From: Thereva unica
Lineage: Eukaryota; Arthropoda; Insecta; Diptera; Therevidae
Length of the DNA stretch: 64,000 nt
NCBI GenBank assembly: GCA_949987705.1
Contig: OX465283.1
Coordinates: 165,059,850-165,123,849, forward strand
Reading direction: 5' to 3'
Every line of letters begins with the position of its first letter. Positions within the stretch are counted from its first letter, which is position 1. Below the pieces are notes generated by a model. That model saw nothing but the letters and a program-made list of their open reading frames with translations. It was not told the DNA's origin and ran no database searches. Made by a program: the position numbers and the translations under genes. Shown piece after piece: positions 11,676-23,460 of this stretch.

Positions 11676-12800
11676 ACCCATGTGGGCTTCGAAAAGCTTA
11701 AGCTTCTGGTGGATGGCCTCTAGCACCACTTCCATCATTCTCCACATATCCTCTGACCTTTCCTCATGGTCCAGAAAGCTCTCAGATGTTAGCTGCACCT
11801 CAGCCACCGCTCCCAACACAGTCTTGTACTCCGCAAGCCTCGGAAATTTAAAGAGGACATGCTCCGCGTCCTCTTTATCGTCTGGGCATTCTGGGCAGAA
11901 CGGTAAATCGTCGAGCTACTAGCTCACCTTCCCATGTTCCCTTATAACCCATCTCTTTACATTTCGGCCCTTAGTAGACCCATCCCACCTCCTCTGCCAT
12001 CCTGCGAAAAACTGGCTGCGCGCCAGAGGTCGTCGCACTGCCTTTAACAGTCTTTTTGCCTATTTCGGGTCGTACAACCTCTTGCCCACCAATGCAAGAA
12101 TATCAATGGGGATCATTGCTGATGTGACACGTGCTGCTTCAACGAACGTAGTGCGGTATGCACAGAATTCTCGAAGAGCACTTAGCCGATAGGCAGAGTT
12201 TATTTTATGGTTGTTGACCGTTCTGTCCAAAGTTGCTGCCCACACTGGCGCTGCATACAATAGGGCAGAACACTAACCACTTTCGTGATAAGAAAACGTA
12301 AGGTTGGCCTGGACCCCTATGTTGGGCAGCATCCTCGTGAGTGCTGCGCTGATGGTGGAAGCTTTTGCAGTACCACTCGCCAAGTGCACCCCGAAGTTGA
12401 GTGTTTGGGTCCAAATACCTAAGAGCGGGCTGGGAATCTACTTACCTACTTTCACCGCTATGGTAGGACGTACGTAGGACAAAACGATCTCGAGCCACGC
12501 GTTATCCCCCATATCGCTTCGTTCGTGAATATCTTGATTTCGTCGTCACTTTCCGCTTCTAGTGGGTGGGGTAGCACCAGTACTTCATCATACATGATAA
12601 CCCACAAGAGGGGACCAAGGCCTGAGCTTTGAGGGACTCCACTACGTACTTCCTCACTTCCTCATCTGACTCGAGGTAGCCTTACTGAAGCCGAATTGCC
12701 TTTCCGACAAACTGCATTCGAAAATCTTGACCATATTTAGAGAAAGCACGGTCTTTTGGTATACCGACAGTTCTAAACCCTATAATGGGGCAGGGCTGGG
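11676..12800 (-). mobile_element. R1-clade LINE, RT C-terminal half and ORF2 end, degraded
   Basis: Read on the minus strand from 12800 down, three pieces are recognisable in changing frames. First comes thumb-region text with LTRMLPNIG. Next is 'YAAPVWAATLDRTVNNHKINSAYRLSALRE' (quoted in part), with the R1-clade continuation 'IPIDILALVGKRLYD' (about 12070-12260). Last is the acidic C-terminal tail with CPECPDDKEDAEHVLF and a stop near 11676. Multiple stops and shifts are present. The 5' two thirds are missing. Confidence 0.7.
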
Positions 12801-12821
12801 TATATATGGCGCAAAATATCC

Positions 12822-13290
12822 ATGACCATGGGCACTTCCCCCACTGTTTTTCAGGCCGAGGTACTCACCATCCAGGTGTGCGCTCAGACTTGTATTAATA
12901 GAGCTCCAAATAGCTCAAACATTATTTTCTCGAACAGTCAAGCTGCCCTGTTAGCCATTGAATCTCACAGAGTGTCATCAAAGACTGTCCTGGATTGCCT
13001 CCTATCTCTGAAATCCCTCAGCAGGAATTGGGTCAACCAGCTGTTTCTTCATAGCTGGACAATGACCCAGGGGGCTCGACAAGCTAAAAAATTCATTCAA
13101 GACGATAAAGCTAAAGCAGGCAAACTTGTAAATTTTAAGAAGTGGGAACTGAAAAGCATAACAGAGCTTCTGATGGGCCACTGTTCGCTCGATTATTATC
13201 TAAGCAGAATAGAGCTAGTAGTTGGTTGTAGCTTTCGCTTCTGCAGAGGAACTCCCGAAGGAGCACTTGTAGTGCTATTGTGAACCTACA
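12822..13290 (+). mobile_element. LINE RNase H fragment with internal deletion
   Basis: The frame begins with 'VFQAEVLTI' and 'IFSNSQAALLAIESH', the RNase H F-AE--AI and SDSQAAL motifs. It ends with 'ITELLMGHCSLDYYLSRI' and 'GCSFRFCRGTPEGALVVL', the standard C-terminus (L-GHC-L--HL-R-G). The W-PGH-G-GNE-AD block that should lie between them is missing, so about 40-50 residues appear to be deleted. Confidence 0.65.
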
Positions 13291-14380
13291 GCGAGGGGCA
13301 GATTGAATCTCCTCCCTTGCTCCTAGGTTTCGGATATTAATTCCGATCCAATTTTAAACTATATCAAAAGCCTTAACTTGGAAGATTTTTAACGAGGAGG
13401 TTGGCACAAGCAACTTAATACCCTAAGTCGTACTACTCGGAAACTCGCCCCTTTAAGAAGGATGAAGGGCGAGAAGTAGCCGAATTCGCAGCCCGATCTT
13501 TTAAATAGTAACGTGCCCCTTTAGAACTTGAGTAGAAACGCATCGGCAATCCCAAGAGGCGCCATTTTCAATTCTCACCTCGATTTGATTTTGCGTACTT
13601 CCACAATGATCAGTTAAGAAGATGATTAAGTACTGACTAACATCATAAATGGCTTTAAAAATCATTTTAAAATAAATTATGCCAACGATCTACCTGAAAT
13701 CTTGCAGAATAGCCACAAGCAAGTTATGTGTATATGTATATATGTATTTTCAAAAAACAATCCACCTTAACGCTCGAAAATCCTCTAGGACATTTTCAAA
13801 TGAAGATCGATTTTGCTAACTGCAATAATTTAAACTTTATTGTTAAAAATTTCATTTTATTGTTATAATTACAACTTTCGGCGCGCACTTTAAAAACAAT
13901 CACGAGGGTGGCTGTTGATGTGACCTCAGAGCCGCATAGGTTTTATGCTAACCAAATTTAGTACTACAATGGCACGTCACATAAATGTCAGAAAAGTGTC
14001 CGATAAGACGTTTTAGATTAGGCCAAAGTATTTTTCTTGGAGGATTTGTTTCCTGCGTCTGTTTATGGTAATATATTGAAAAATATCTTAAATATTTATT
14101 AATCCAATAAGTTAATCCCAAGCATGTGCATAAATTTGTGACCCGACCTTGTCCTTTTCGAAGTAAAGTTATATAATTCCTTCTGTGAGGGACCTCCGAA
14201 CAACAACAATAGCTAGCTCCTAATCAATCATGAAGTGCATACATGTTTTAAACATCAATTATTTTTAGGCTGATTGTTAGTTATGCCGTTCTCTACAGGA
14301 TTAAGTATTCCATGGCAAAAATCGAACCTGTCAATAATCGTAAACATTAAAGGATGACCTATAACTGATCACTGAAAGAA
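13291..14380. other. Upstream region of the SLC25A44-like gene
   Basis: No coding sequence recognised. AT-rich with a TATATG-rich run near 13727-13747. It presumably holds the promoter and 5' UTR of the carrier gene, but no core promoter element can be assigned with confidence. Confidence 0.4.
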
Positions 14381-15500
14381 ATGTTTGCTAGCGTCATGGA
14401 TGCAAATTCGTACATTAAAACTATAGAATGGGATATGATGAACAAGTCGAAGTTTTTCCCACTTTCCATGCTGAGCTCGTTCACAGTTCGCTGCTGTCTT
14501 TATCCCCTAACAGTAATTAAAACCCAGCTGCAAGTTAGTAGGTGTACATTCATATTGGGCCATATCAAACAATTTGCTCGTTCTAGGTACAATATAGAAG
14601 CGACATTTATTCTGGCATGATAGATGCAGGTTTGAAAATTTATAAATCCGAAGGTGTTCCTGGCCTTTATCGAGGCTTCTGGATATCTTCTGTTCAAATA
14701 GTATCTGGAGTTTTTTATATAAGTACGTATGAAGGCGTAAGACACCTGTTAACAAATGCTGGCGCCGGCCAACGGATGAAAGCTTTAATTGGTGGAGGTT
14801 GTGCTTCTTTAGTTGGACAAACCATTATCGTTCCTTTTGATGTTATATCACAGCATGCAATGGTTTTGGGAATGGGTGCCCAGGGCAAGGGCGAAGTTAA
14901 TCCCTTAGGAATTAAAATTGATACGAAAAGGAGTCGATTTTATGTTTGTTTAGATATTGCTAACGAGATTTTGAGACGAGATGGTGTTCAAGGATTTTAC
15001 AGAGGCTACACAGCTAGTCTTCTTGCTTATGTACCAAACTCTGCCATGTGGTGGGCCTTTTACCATTTATATCAAGGTAATTTTAGCTATCATAAGCAAT
15101 AATTTCGTAACATTTCCTTATAGATGAGCTCTGTCGAATTTGTCCTCCTTGGGTATCACATTTACTGATACAATGCATCGCAGGAACGGTCGGTGGCTTC
15201 ACAACAACAATCCTAACAAATCCGCTTGATATAATTCGGGCCCGCTTGCAAGTGAGTAAATAAAACATGATTTTAAAACCAAATCTAAAAAAATGTTTTC
15301 ACAATTAGGTTCAGCGTCTAGATTCCATGAAAGTCGCATTCCATGAGCTGTGGAAAGAAGAGAAATTAAATATGTTTTTTAAGGGACTAACAGCACGCTT
15401 GGTTCAATCAGCAGCTTTTTCGTTTAGCATAATTTTAGGTTATGAAACCATTAAACGCATCTCTGTTAATGATCAGTACAAACCGCTAATTCGTTGGTAA
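14381..15500 (+). CDS. SLC25A44: Mitochondrial solute carrier, SLC25A44 family
   Basis: Four exons join in frame with GT-AG introns: 14381-14533, 14587-15076, 15124-15251 and 15309-15500, giving 320 aa. The protein has the three tandem Solcar repeats of mitochondrial inner-membrane carriers. Their signature lines are PLTVIKTQL (repeat 1, degenerate), PFDVISQHAM (repeat 2) and PLDIIRARL (repeat 3), and GLYRGF and GFYRGY follow repeats 1 and 2. The start 'EWDMMNKSKFFPL' and the end 'IRW' agree with the fly orthologue (CG5805) as I remember it. The mammalian member imports branched-chain amino acids into mitochondria; transport here is inferred. Two in-frame ATGs, 14381 and 14396, could start translation; family alignment slightly favours the second. 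It converges with IRP1, whose stop codon is about 590 bp away. Confidence 0.93.
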
Positions 15501-15754
15501 ATATAAGTTAGAAGCACAAAATGCATTTAGAAATTAGGTCTTTCCACAAAGAACAATCAATGATTTTTATTAGTCAGAGACTAGGAGAGAATCTGTGAAA
15601 GTTTCGATGCGAATTTGTTTTTTTTTTTTTAAACTGTACATATGATCTAAATATTATAATTATTGCGGCAAATCAAATTCTATTCTTTATTTCGAGAAGA
15701 CTTGTTATCTTAGAAAACAGAGGCTTAACTTCTTTTCAATTTCTAACAAAAGCA

Positions 15755-15760
15755 AATAAA
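15755..15760 (+). terminator. Polyadenylation signal candidate for the SLC25A44-like gene
   Basis: AATAAA lies about 255 bp past the stop codon, followed by a T/G-rich stretch. This is a reasonable 3' end; the cleavage site is unproven. Confidence 0.45.
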
Positions 15761-16092
15761 TATGTATATGTATACTTTGTAACTTCAGAAAAGCGACGGG
15801 CGGGATTCCCGCCTGATTTGTAAAAGAAAACTAACAATTTCCCCTTTTGGTATAATCATCTTAATTTATAAATGTGATACAAAAGATTAATAATTTCATA
15901 GTTAATATATATATGTATATTGTTCCCAGGCATAAATGATTATTTAATAAAAAATGTAAATAATACGAAATTTCATCTAGTGAATATCGAAATTTAAAAT
16001 AAACTAAAATATAGAAAACATTTTCTACCATTTGGAGTATTTCTATAACCACCACAAATATTTTTTTTGTTTTTTAAACAGCACAGAGCTTG

Positions 16093-19000
16093 TTAGGCCA
16101 ACATTTTTCTTATCATATAGTTCAATATGCCGCCATTTTGGAAATAGGTTATGTCTACTTCCGTGTCGAATCGCAAAATCGTTTTAAAAACCTTATCGCC
16201 AGCCTAGAATATAAATTACATAAAAATATGCTTCAGGTGTGATTAATTTTTATATGTTACCTTCACTTCGACCGTTTGGCCTGGCTTGATTGGTTCTGAG
16301 ATGGCAATGTCGAAAATCTCTTGTCCCGAGATTCCTAAGGATTCAGCGTTTTGACCAGGAAGGAATTGAAGGGGAATAATGCCCATTCCAACTAGATTCG
16401 ATCTGTGTATCCGTTCATAAGATTCGGCGATAACGGCCTTTATTCCGAGTAAAAATGGACCTTTGGCAGCCCAGTCACGACTTGAACCACTGCCATAATC
16501 CTTTCCCACCACTACTACCATTGGTGTTCCTTCTTCTTTGTACCTGGAAATTATATTGAAAGTTACGATAATTTTGTACGATACCAACCACGTTAAATAT
16601 GTTAAATTTGGCGTTTTTGTGTGAATTGTACTTAAAATAAATCTATTTAGCTCTTTCGATTAGCATTAAGGCTCAATCAGAGGCCCCTGTGCTGAAAGTC
16701 GAGTCATCACGTCACGACAAGTCGTTTGAGTTGAAGGAAGTGGCGTTCAAGTGGAATCACTACTTTCAGTACAGGGGTCTAAACTCAACTTAGCATATCC
16801 ACTCTAGGCCCCTGTGCCGAAAGTCGTAATTCGATTGAAACGTCCCTTTTTTTAGCCCAAACGACTTGTCACGAAACACGACTCGACTTTCATCACAGGG
16901 GCCACAACCAATCCGTTCCGTTGGTTTTAAAAAATTGGAAATTCGACATTACCATAAACGCCATCAGACGAACCACAATCAAGCGCATAGAACGTCAAAA
17001 AACAAAGAAAAAACGTGCGGAGCGGACGGAACGGATTGGTTCTGTTTGAGCCTTTAGACTTTCTAACTTAGAACCATCAATCTAAGAGGTCCAGAAATGC
17101 CGCAAAACAAAGCGCAACATTTTCGCATCCCCGAAACGATGTGCACACCTTTCAGCGCAATCAAATATGTCCATTTCTTCTCCGCTTGGTATATGGATGG
17201 TCTTTGGACCAGCTTTTTGCACTAATTTGTTCACAAGGCGAATATTTGCGAATGTTCCGCGAGCCATAACTGCATCATTGCCTCTTCTTGATCCATACGA
17301 ATTGAAATCCTTTGCAGTTAAGCCACGAGCAGAAAGATATCTAGCTGCTGGACTATTTCTGGCAATGGAACCAGCTGGAGAAATATGATCTGTAGTAACA
17401 GAATCGCCAAGCAACAGCAGAACTCTTGCCCCATTAATGGGAGAAATATTACGAAGATCTCGTGTCATTCCATCGAAAAATGGTGGCTTTTTGATATAAG
17501 TTGATTCTTCATTCCACGGATATAGTTCTCCCTCAGGTGCTTCAAGTTCCTGCCACGATGGTGAGCCCAATTTTATTTTACCTAAGAAAAAACAGAAATA
17601 ATGTGATAATCTTGAGACTATTTGAATCTACTCACTATAAACTTCCTGGAACATCGCTGGTATAACATACTGCTGCTCAACCTTTTGGATTTCCGATCGA
17701 GTTGGCCAAATATCACGCAAGTATACTTCTTCATTCTTTTCATTAACATACAAAGGTTCTTTTTCAAAGTCAATGTCGATCCTTCCTGCCAAGGCGTAGG
17801 CAATTACGAGCAAAGGACTGGCTAGATAGTTTGCTCTTGTATTAGGATGAATGCGTCCCTCGAAATTTCTGTTTCCTGAAAGCACTCCGCAGCACACAAG
17901 ACCATTTTTCTCAATGGTATTTACCACATTTTCTTCCAAAGGCCCTGAGTTTCCTATGCATGTCATGCAGCCATAACCCACGATATCAAAGCCCAGCTTT
18001 TCCAGATATGGTATAACTCCCGATTCTTTTAGGTAATAAGTGACAACACCGGATCCTGGAGATAAGCTAGTTTTTATATATGGCTGAATATTTAATCCCT
18101 TTTCAACGGCTTTTTTCGCAAGCAGACCAGCTCCTAACATAACAGATGGATTGCTAGTATTTGTACAAGACGTGATTGCCGCGATCACCACCGATCCGTG
18201 AGTTATTGTGTAAGTTTTCCCATCGCTCCACGTGAATGATCCTTGAGAACTCAGCGCTGAAGGTGCTATTTCGAATCCCTTAAAGCCTACCTGAAAACAA
18301 ATAAATAAATAGCCACAACAACAGTAAAGGTAAAGGTAAATAGGTACAAGTAATTGTTTATAGGGAAATTAATAAATACGATTCAGCAACTCGTTAATGT
18401 GTCAGTGACATATTTTTTGTGTTTTTGCCGCACTAGCAGAATACACTCGAGGAAATTGAGAACACTTTTTCGATGATTATGAATTTTCGACTGGGGTTAA
18501 ATACAAAAATTGTCCATCAATACAATTCGTTATAAATTCAAACATTTCGACTTGTGCCTTTAGTATTAATTTAACGTTCGTTCGGTAGTTGCACGTTGCA
18601 CGTTGCATTTTGCGCAGACTGTGTCTAGTTGGCATTCATATTTCTTCTAACAATTAGCTTCTTTGATGATCTGACTTGTAGTGATCTAAAATTTTCATAT
18701 CATAAAGCTAGACCATCATTGAAGCTCGTTGTTTTTTGTAATCAAAGAAAAAGGTCAGAATTTCACGTTCAGCATCGTTTCAACAACAACAAAAATTTCA
18801 TTGAAATATAAGGAACTATCAGTGCGATAAAACTATTATGATGTATATCGCATAGATTGTACTTTTTATATCAATTGAATTTCGCTACATGGAATCTAAC
18901 GTTCACTGAGCGGTAAACCCTGTTCAGTTGGTGTTCTAATGAAATCATCACTGGGCAAAGTTTATCTTACAGTGGATTTATAATTTCAACCGAATTTAGT

Positions 19001-22000
19001 TAAATCTTTCTACGGAATTTACTCTGTGTACCTTATTTACTAGACAAGCTTTGAAGTCCTGTGGCATATCAAATACGGATACTCTGTCATGCGGCCGTTT
19101 TGGTCCTGATACCGATGTGACCACACTTCCTAGATCCAGTGTAACTACCTAAAAGTATAATTTTATTTTTTTTATATAGTGGAAAGCCATCGGAAAAAGT
19201 ACTTGTGTGAACTGCGGATCTTGTGATGAATCTAAATAGTCACGCATTTGTTTTGTTGCTTTTAAATATGTTTGTATAACTTCAATTTTCTCCTCTGATC
19301 TGTCTAAAAGGCAAAAATTTATTAATTAGCGCAATAATAATACAGATTGGATCTAATGTTCTTGTGTAGTTTTGTGAATTTTACATTAGAACAGTTTTGA
19401 ATCCTGGAAACATATTAAAAATGTTTTCACACTGCTTTTTCTATTTTTGTGCGTTACGTTACAATTATTAAGTCGCGTTTACATCCCAAAGTCAACGCGA
19501 AAGTGCACTTTGAAGATCTTTTATCGCACACCAATTGGTATGTTATTTCACGAAAGTTTCAGAATTCTGTGCGATAAAAGAGCTTCAAAATGCACTTTCG
19601 CGTTGATTTTGGTATGTAAACGCGGCTTTAAAATGAATGCGACAACTTTAACTTAATTTTCTTTGGAATTAAATATTTTCTAACTAAAATTCCTAGGATT
19701 ATATTATTACTTGTTTGTCGCAGATACTCCAATGAATTCAGATCCAACGGAAAGAACCCAACTGTAGCACCATACTCGGGACACATATTGCTTATAGTAG
19801 CACGATCAGCTATGCTCAGTTCACTAACTCCTGGACCGAAAAATTCAACAAACTTTCCAACAACTCCCAATTGCCGAAGATGCTTGGTAATAGTCAATAC
19901 AAGATCAGTCGATGTTACAAGTGGATTAAGTTTTCCAGTTAACTTGTATCCAACCACTTCTGGCAGCAGCATAGAAATAGACTGACCAAGCATTACTGCT
20001 TCTGCTTCAATTCCTGCAAATCAAAATTTTAAATCAACTTTCTTGTGTCTCATATTTAGAAATGATAAACTTTCCTCCTACTCCCCACCCTAAGACTCCA
20101 AGACCATTTATCATGGTAGTATGCGAATCAGTTCCGACTACACTGTCTGGATATAATACGGTAGATCCATCTGCAGCAGCTGTTTCAAAAACAACTCTAG
20201 CTAAATACTCCAAATTGACCTGATGTACAATGCCAGAGCCGGGTGGAACTATTAGGAAATTATCGAATGCTTTTGCACCCCACTGAAATAAAAAAAAATT
20301 AATTTTTGTTCTGGTTTGTTAGGGGTCGTCCATTAATAAGGTGAGGCGTTTAGGGGGCTCGAGCTGAATCTCATCCAATCTCACGTGGTGGAGAGGGGAG
20401 GGGAGGTCTCGGCAAATATCATGTAATCTCAAGATATAGTATAAAATTGCTAAAAAAATGGGTTCAATTAAATAAAACCTGTTTCTCCACTAAAGACCCC
20501 CATTAACTTACAGGCCGACGGCAGCCCGTGGTCTTTTAGGCCAGGTCGGCAAGCCCGCCCGATTAAGGCCACATATTATTTAGTCAGACTAAGGGATGAG
20601 GACTTCAAGTATCCGCCAGACAGGCCATAGCATGCAGGTTACGTCATGATTCCCTACAGACAAACAGGCGAAGACGACAGTTTAGCATAGCACACGGTAT
20701 ACAGAAACATAAGGTAATGTAAAAGAGACGACAGCTTCGAATATGTCAGCTTCGTGGGCGCCCAGAGACGTCAGCCTTAATGCAGAAACAACAACAACAG
20801 TTTCGATTTTATATGGAAAGCGGGCCCCACGTGACGTCAGCACTAAAATATCGTTTACGATATACAGTCTTTTACATTACCTTGTTTCTGTATACCGTGA
20901 GCATAGCAGGTTGGCCCGACGGTGACTGGAAAAATGTTTAAAATACACGGACCACCATATTTGTTAACACAATGGGCAGGCGGCGCGGAGAATTCAAATG
21001 TATGGGAAATTCTCTCGCAGGCGGCCGCCCTGACCGCCTCCGCGCCAAACTGTTTGTGCTTTAAGGCGGCTCCAGACTCACGCCATGAACACCCGCGAAC
21101 AAGCACAAAAGCAAGGGGTGGATGGCGCCTTGCCTTCAGTTCCGAATGGATACGGCGTAAACTCGTGCCGTAAATTCACGGCTTAAGACTGAATAGAAGT
21201 TCAGATCTTCAGAAACAAACACGATAAATGCCAACACACATAAAGATTTTTGCCAGTTTTCTTAGACTGTACGCCCCATTCAGTTTGCGGCCGGTGAGTG
21301 TATGGTGATACTTGCCTCAAAGGCGAGTCAAATCTCACGACATCTCACCAAGATGTGAGGAGGTCGAAAAATCGCAAAAATCTCCTAACGTTATGAACGA
21401 CCCCTTAATAAAATCTCCAAATCACCTTAAGAAATGTAAATCTCTCCTTGTTACGTTCAAACTCCAAATTTTGATTTTTCGCTAAGGCATCAGTTCTAAA
21501 ACAAGAAAATGTTTGTAAATAAGTTAATAAGGTTAAAGCAATAGGAATACGATCGAGAAAAATCCACTTGAATAGAATGATCAATCACCAAGTCAGCCGG
21601 GCAAATTGGATTTATCTGCTTCGGCGATCCACCAAGTCCAATTACAGCATCCCGCATCGCAGCGAAGTCGACTACAGCAGGTACTCCGGTGAAATCCTTT
21701 TTAAAAAATAATCAAGGGCTCCTTTATTATGTATCCTAAATGTATTAATTTGATGATTCTACCTGAAGGATAACCCTAGCTGGCTTAAAGGAAACCTCAA
21801 CATCATTTTCACCCTGTTTCAACGTAGGCTTCCACGACAGAATGTTTTCTACATCTTTCTCTAAAATTTGAAAGTTATCGCAATTACGGATCGCAGATTC
21901 TAGCAGAATCCGAATGGAGAACGGCAAACAATCTAAATAATAAATAAAAACATATTAATATCGCTGCATACATAATTGGGTATCGTCTAGAAAATATCTT

Positions 22001-22256
22001 GAAGCTTTTTTTTTGTAATGATATAAGCGATAATAGATTCAGCAAAAAATTTACATTCCATGATACGGCGAAAAAACTGAAGTAGTATATTTACCATAAT
22101 TGGAGCCAAGAGCCGATAGGTCAAAGTATTTGTATATTTTCTGGTTCAACTCCAGTGATTTCTTAAGATATTCAAATGGATTGTTTCCTAAACATACATA
22201 TAAGTTTAATTTTTGGAAGGTGTTATGTAATTCCAACTGTAGGACTTACCTGACAT
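16093..22256 (-). CDS. IRP1: Iron regulatory protein 1 / cytosolic aconitase
   Basis: Thirteen exons on the minus strand: 22256-22250, 22187-22095, 21932-21763, 21696-21551, 21495-21426, 20282-20075, 20013-19711, 19303-19203, 19148-19032, 18290-17636, 17581-17149, 16543-16261 and 16203-16093. They total 2697 nt, 898 aa, the usual length for animal IRP1. The three cysteine ligands of the [4Fe-4S] cluster are present at residues 447, 513 and 516 ([21 protein letters not shown]), with the same spacing as human C437/C503/C506. Aconitase domain 4 motifs ([38 protein letters not shown]) are intact. It should therefore be able both to act as cytosolic aconitase and to bind iron-responsive elements (family knowledge). 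Fly genomes carry two such genes (Irp-1A, Irp-1B) and I cannot decide between them. All splice sites are GT-AG except intron 6, whose donor reads GA (20074-20073). Introns 5, 7 and 11 contain transposons. Confidence 0.93.
16669..17053. mobile_element. TTA-flanked MITE in IRP1 intron 11, split by another element
   Basis: The left end AGGCTCAATCAGA (16669) and the right end TCTGTTTGAGCCT (to 17053) are inverted copies, flanked by TTA on both sides (16666-16668, 17054-17056). The terminal repeat should continue as ACCAATCCGTTCCG, as it does at the right end (CGGAACGGATTGGT, 17028-17041). On the left that continuation appears only at about 16907, after the GGCCCCTG element. A younger insertion has thus cut the left TIR in two. 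The core is about 160 bp. Confidence 0.7.
16681..16903. mobile_element. GGCCCCTGTGC palindromic MITE, double unit
   Basis: Two palindromic units, about 16681-16780 and 16806-16903, each start with AGGCCCCTGTGC(T/C)GAAAGTCG and end with the inverted motif (CTTTCA-ACAGGGG-C). A 25-bp spacer separates them. A third unit is at 29765-29863 and a decayed end is near 61390-61420. No coding capacity. The target duplication could not be resolved. Confidence 0.75.
19471..19627. mobile_element. 157-bp TTA-flanked MITE in IRP1 intron 7
   Basis: A near-complete palindrome: left AGTCGCGTTTACATCCCAAA, right ending TTTGGTATGTAAACGCGGCT. The inner arms CGCGAAAGTGCA and TGCACTTTCGCG are also inverted, and the central arms CTTTTATCGCACA / TGTGCGATAAAAG pair. 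It is flanked by TTA on both sides (19468-19470, 19628-19630). A related, more diverged copy lies at about 57448-57595. Confidence 0.8.
20073..20074 (-). promoter_or_regulatory. IRP1: Abnormal splice donor (GA) of IRP1 intron 6
   Basis: The exon ends GGA G and the intron begins GAAAGTTT, where a canonical donor would read GTAAGTTT; one base (T to A) is changed. The acceptor (tttgcag, 20014-20020) is normal. The join G|GA ATT restores the invariant family text WGVGGIEAEA. See findings. Confidence 0.7.
20322..21404. mobile_element. 1.08-kb TTA-flanked DNA transposon remnant in IRP1 intron 5
   Basis: The left end GGGGTCGTCCATTAATAAGG and the right end in inverse (GGGGTCGTTCATAACGTTAG) share GGGGTCGTYCAT. 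TTA flanks both sides (20319-20321, 21405-21407). TCTCAC/GTGAG words are repeated near both ends. The 3-bp TWA duplication suits PIF/Harbinger, but no transposase is visible. The interior is GC-rich and holds the nested 207-bp element. It enlarges the intron from what would be about 60 bp to 1.14 kb. Confidence 0.7.
20693..20899. mobile_element. 207-bp MITE with 9-bp target duplication, nested
   Basis: The left TIR CACGGTATACAGAAACATAA is matched by the inverted right end (CTTGTTTCTGTATACCGTG), continuing inward through GGTAATGTAAAAG with one 2-bp gap. The perfect direct duplication AGCATAGCA flanks it (20684-20692 and 20900-20908). A 9-bp duplication is the hallmark of Mutator-like elements. 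The 1.08-kb element around it is therefore older. Confidence 0.85.
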
Positions 22257-23460
22257 GTTTTATGTCTGATAAGAAGTTTAGATGATTCAGCACAAGTTGA
22301 ATTCGCAAAAAGTTTATATTATGACCATTTGATCACATCAGATGCACACACAACGTGGACTCTAGTTTCAAGACGTCCTATGTATAATTTATAGTATATA
22401 AATTTACCTAGAAAACACCTGTTTTGTAGCTAGATATGTACCTGTTTATTTGGATATAGTAACTACTGCAACTGATCTTCTCTACTTGCCGTGATTCTGA
22501 TTCTCATAAAACTTGAGACACTTCTTAATTAAAAAAGTAGAAGTAAGACGACCGGCCACCAATAAAATAGGACTGGTTTGGCCAATTCGAGCTTGTTGGA
22601 TGGTCGAAGGTGACAGCGAAAGTGCAAAACAGGAGTATGTACTAGGTATATAGCTGGTCAGTATTGCCAGCATGATACAGGATGTTACTCAAACAACGTA
22701 TAGAAATTAGGGATTTTTTTTTATAAAAGAAATTGAAAAGCCCTGGGTGCTCCGGGGGGCTTCATGAGTTATTTCAATAACAATGGAAATATTGTCTAGC
22801 TTTATTGTTAACCGTTTCGTTGGTCGTCAATTTCATTTTTGAAAGGGGTTCGCAATGGTATAGTAATAAAAAAACAGGAAAACATATTTGTAATAACAAT
22901 TTTTTATTGTTTTAACTATGTATATCCAGCTAAATACGAGAAATTTTCATAGAAAAACGCATTAATCCAATTGGAAAATCAGCAAAATCGGCTAATGAAG
23001 CGCCATATCGAAACCGTTGAGCCATTTGTATTGACATTTCGACGTTTGACGCATTTTTCTGCAATCTGTTATAAAGATATAAATGAATGCGATTTCCACA
23101 AAAAAGGGAACTTTCTGACAGAAAAACAACAACAAAAATAGTCAAATACTTTCCGTAAGAAAAGAGACAAAGTTGTAAAAATATTTTACATAAGCGTTTC
23201 TTTATTTGTGATTACAATTTTTCGGAACTTGTAAATATACTACAGATGTATTATACAGTTTTTTTTAGTTGAGTTGAATAATTTCTAAGTATCCAACTGC
23301 ATATAACCTTACATCAGAAAGAAAGGAAGCTGACATCATAGCCCTCTTGATTAAAGGTTTAAGGATGAAATCGATTTAAAAATGTTAACAATTACAAAAA
23401 GTTCTAAATAAAAATATAAATTTGTTGGATTTATTGAATCGTCGTAAGGAGATATTTGTC
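22257..23460. promoter_or_regulatory. Shared upstream region between IRP1 and PPP1R37-like genes
   Basis: IRP1 (minus) and the PPP1R37-like gene (plus) are transcribed away from this 1.2-kb spacer, which must contain both promoters and 5' UTRs. TATA-like AT runs occur (tatagtatataaattt, about 22390-22405), but none can be assigned. No other gene is seen. Confidence 0.5.

Noticed and set aside
14500..14755. Minus-strand frames of 81-82 codons opposite the carrier gene.
   Set aside because: They are shadows of carrier exons 1-2 and cross its intron.
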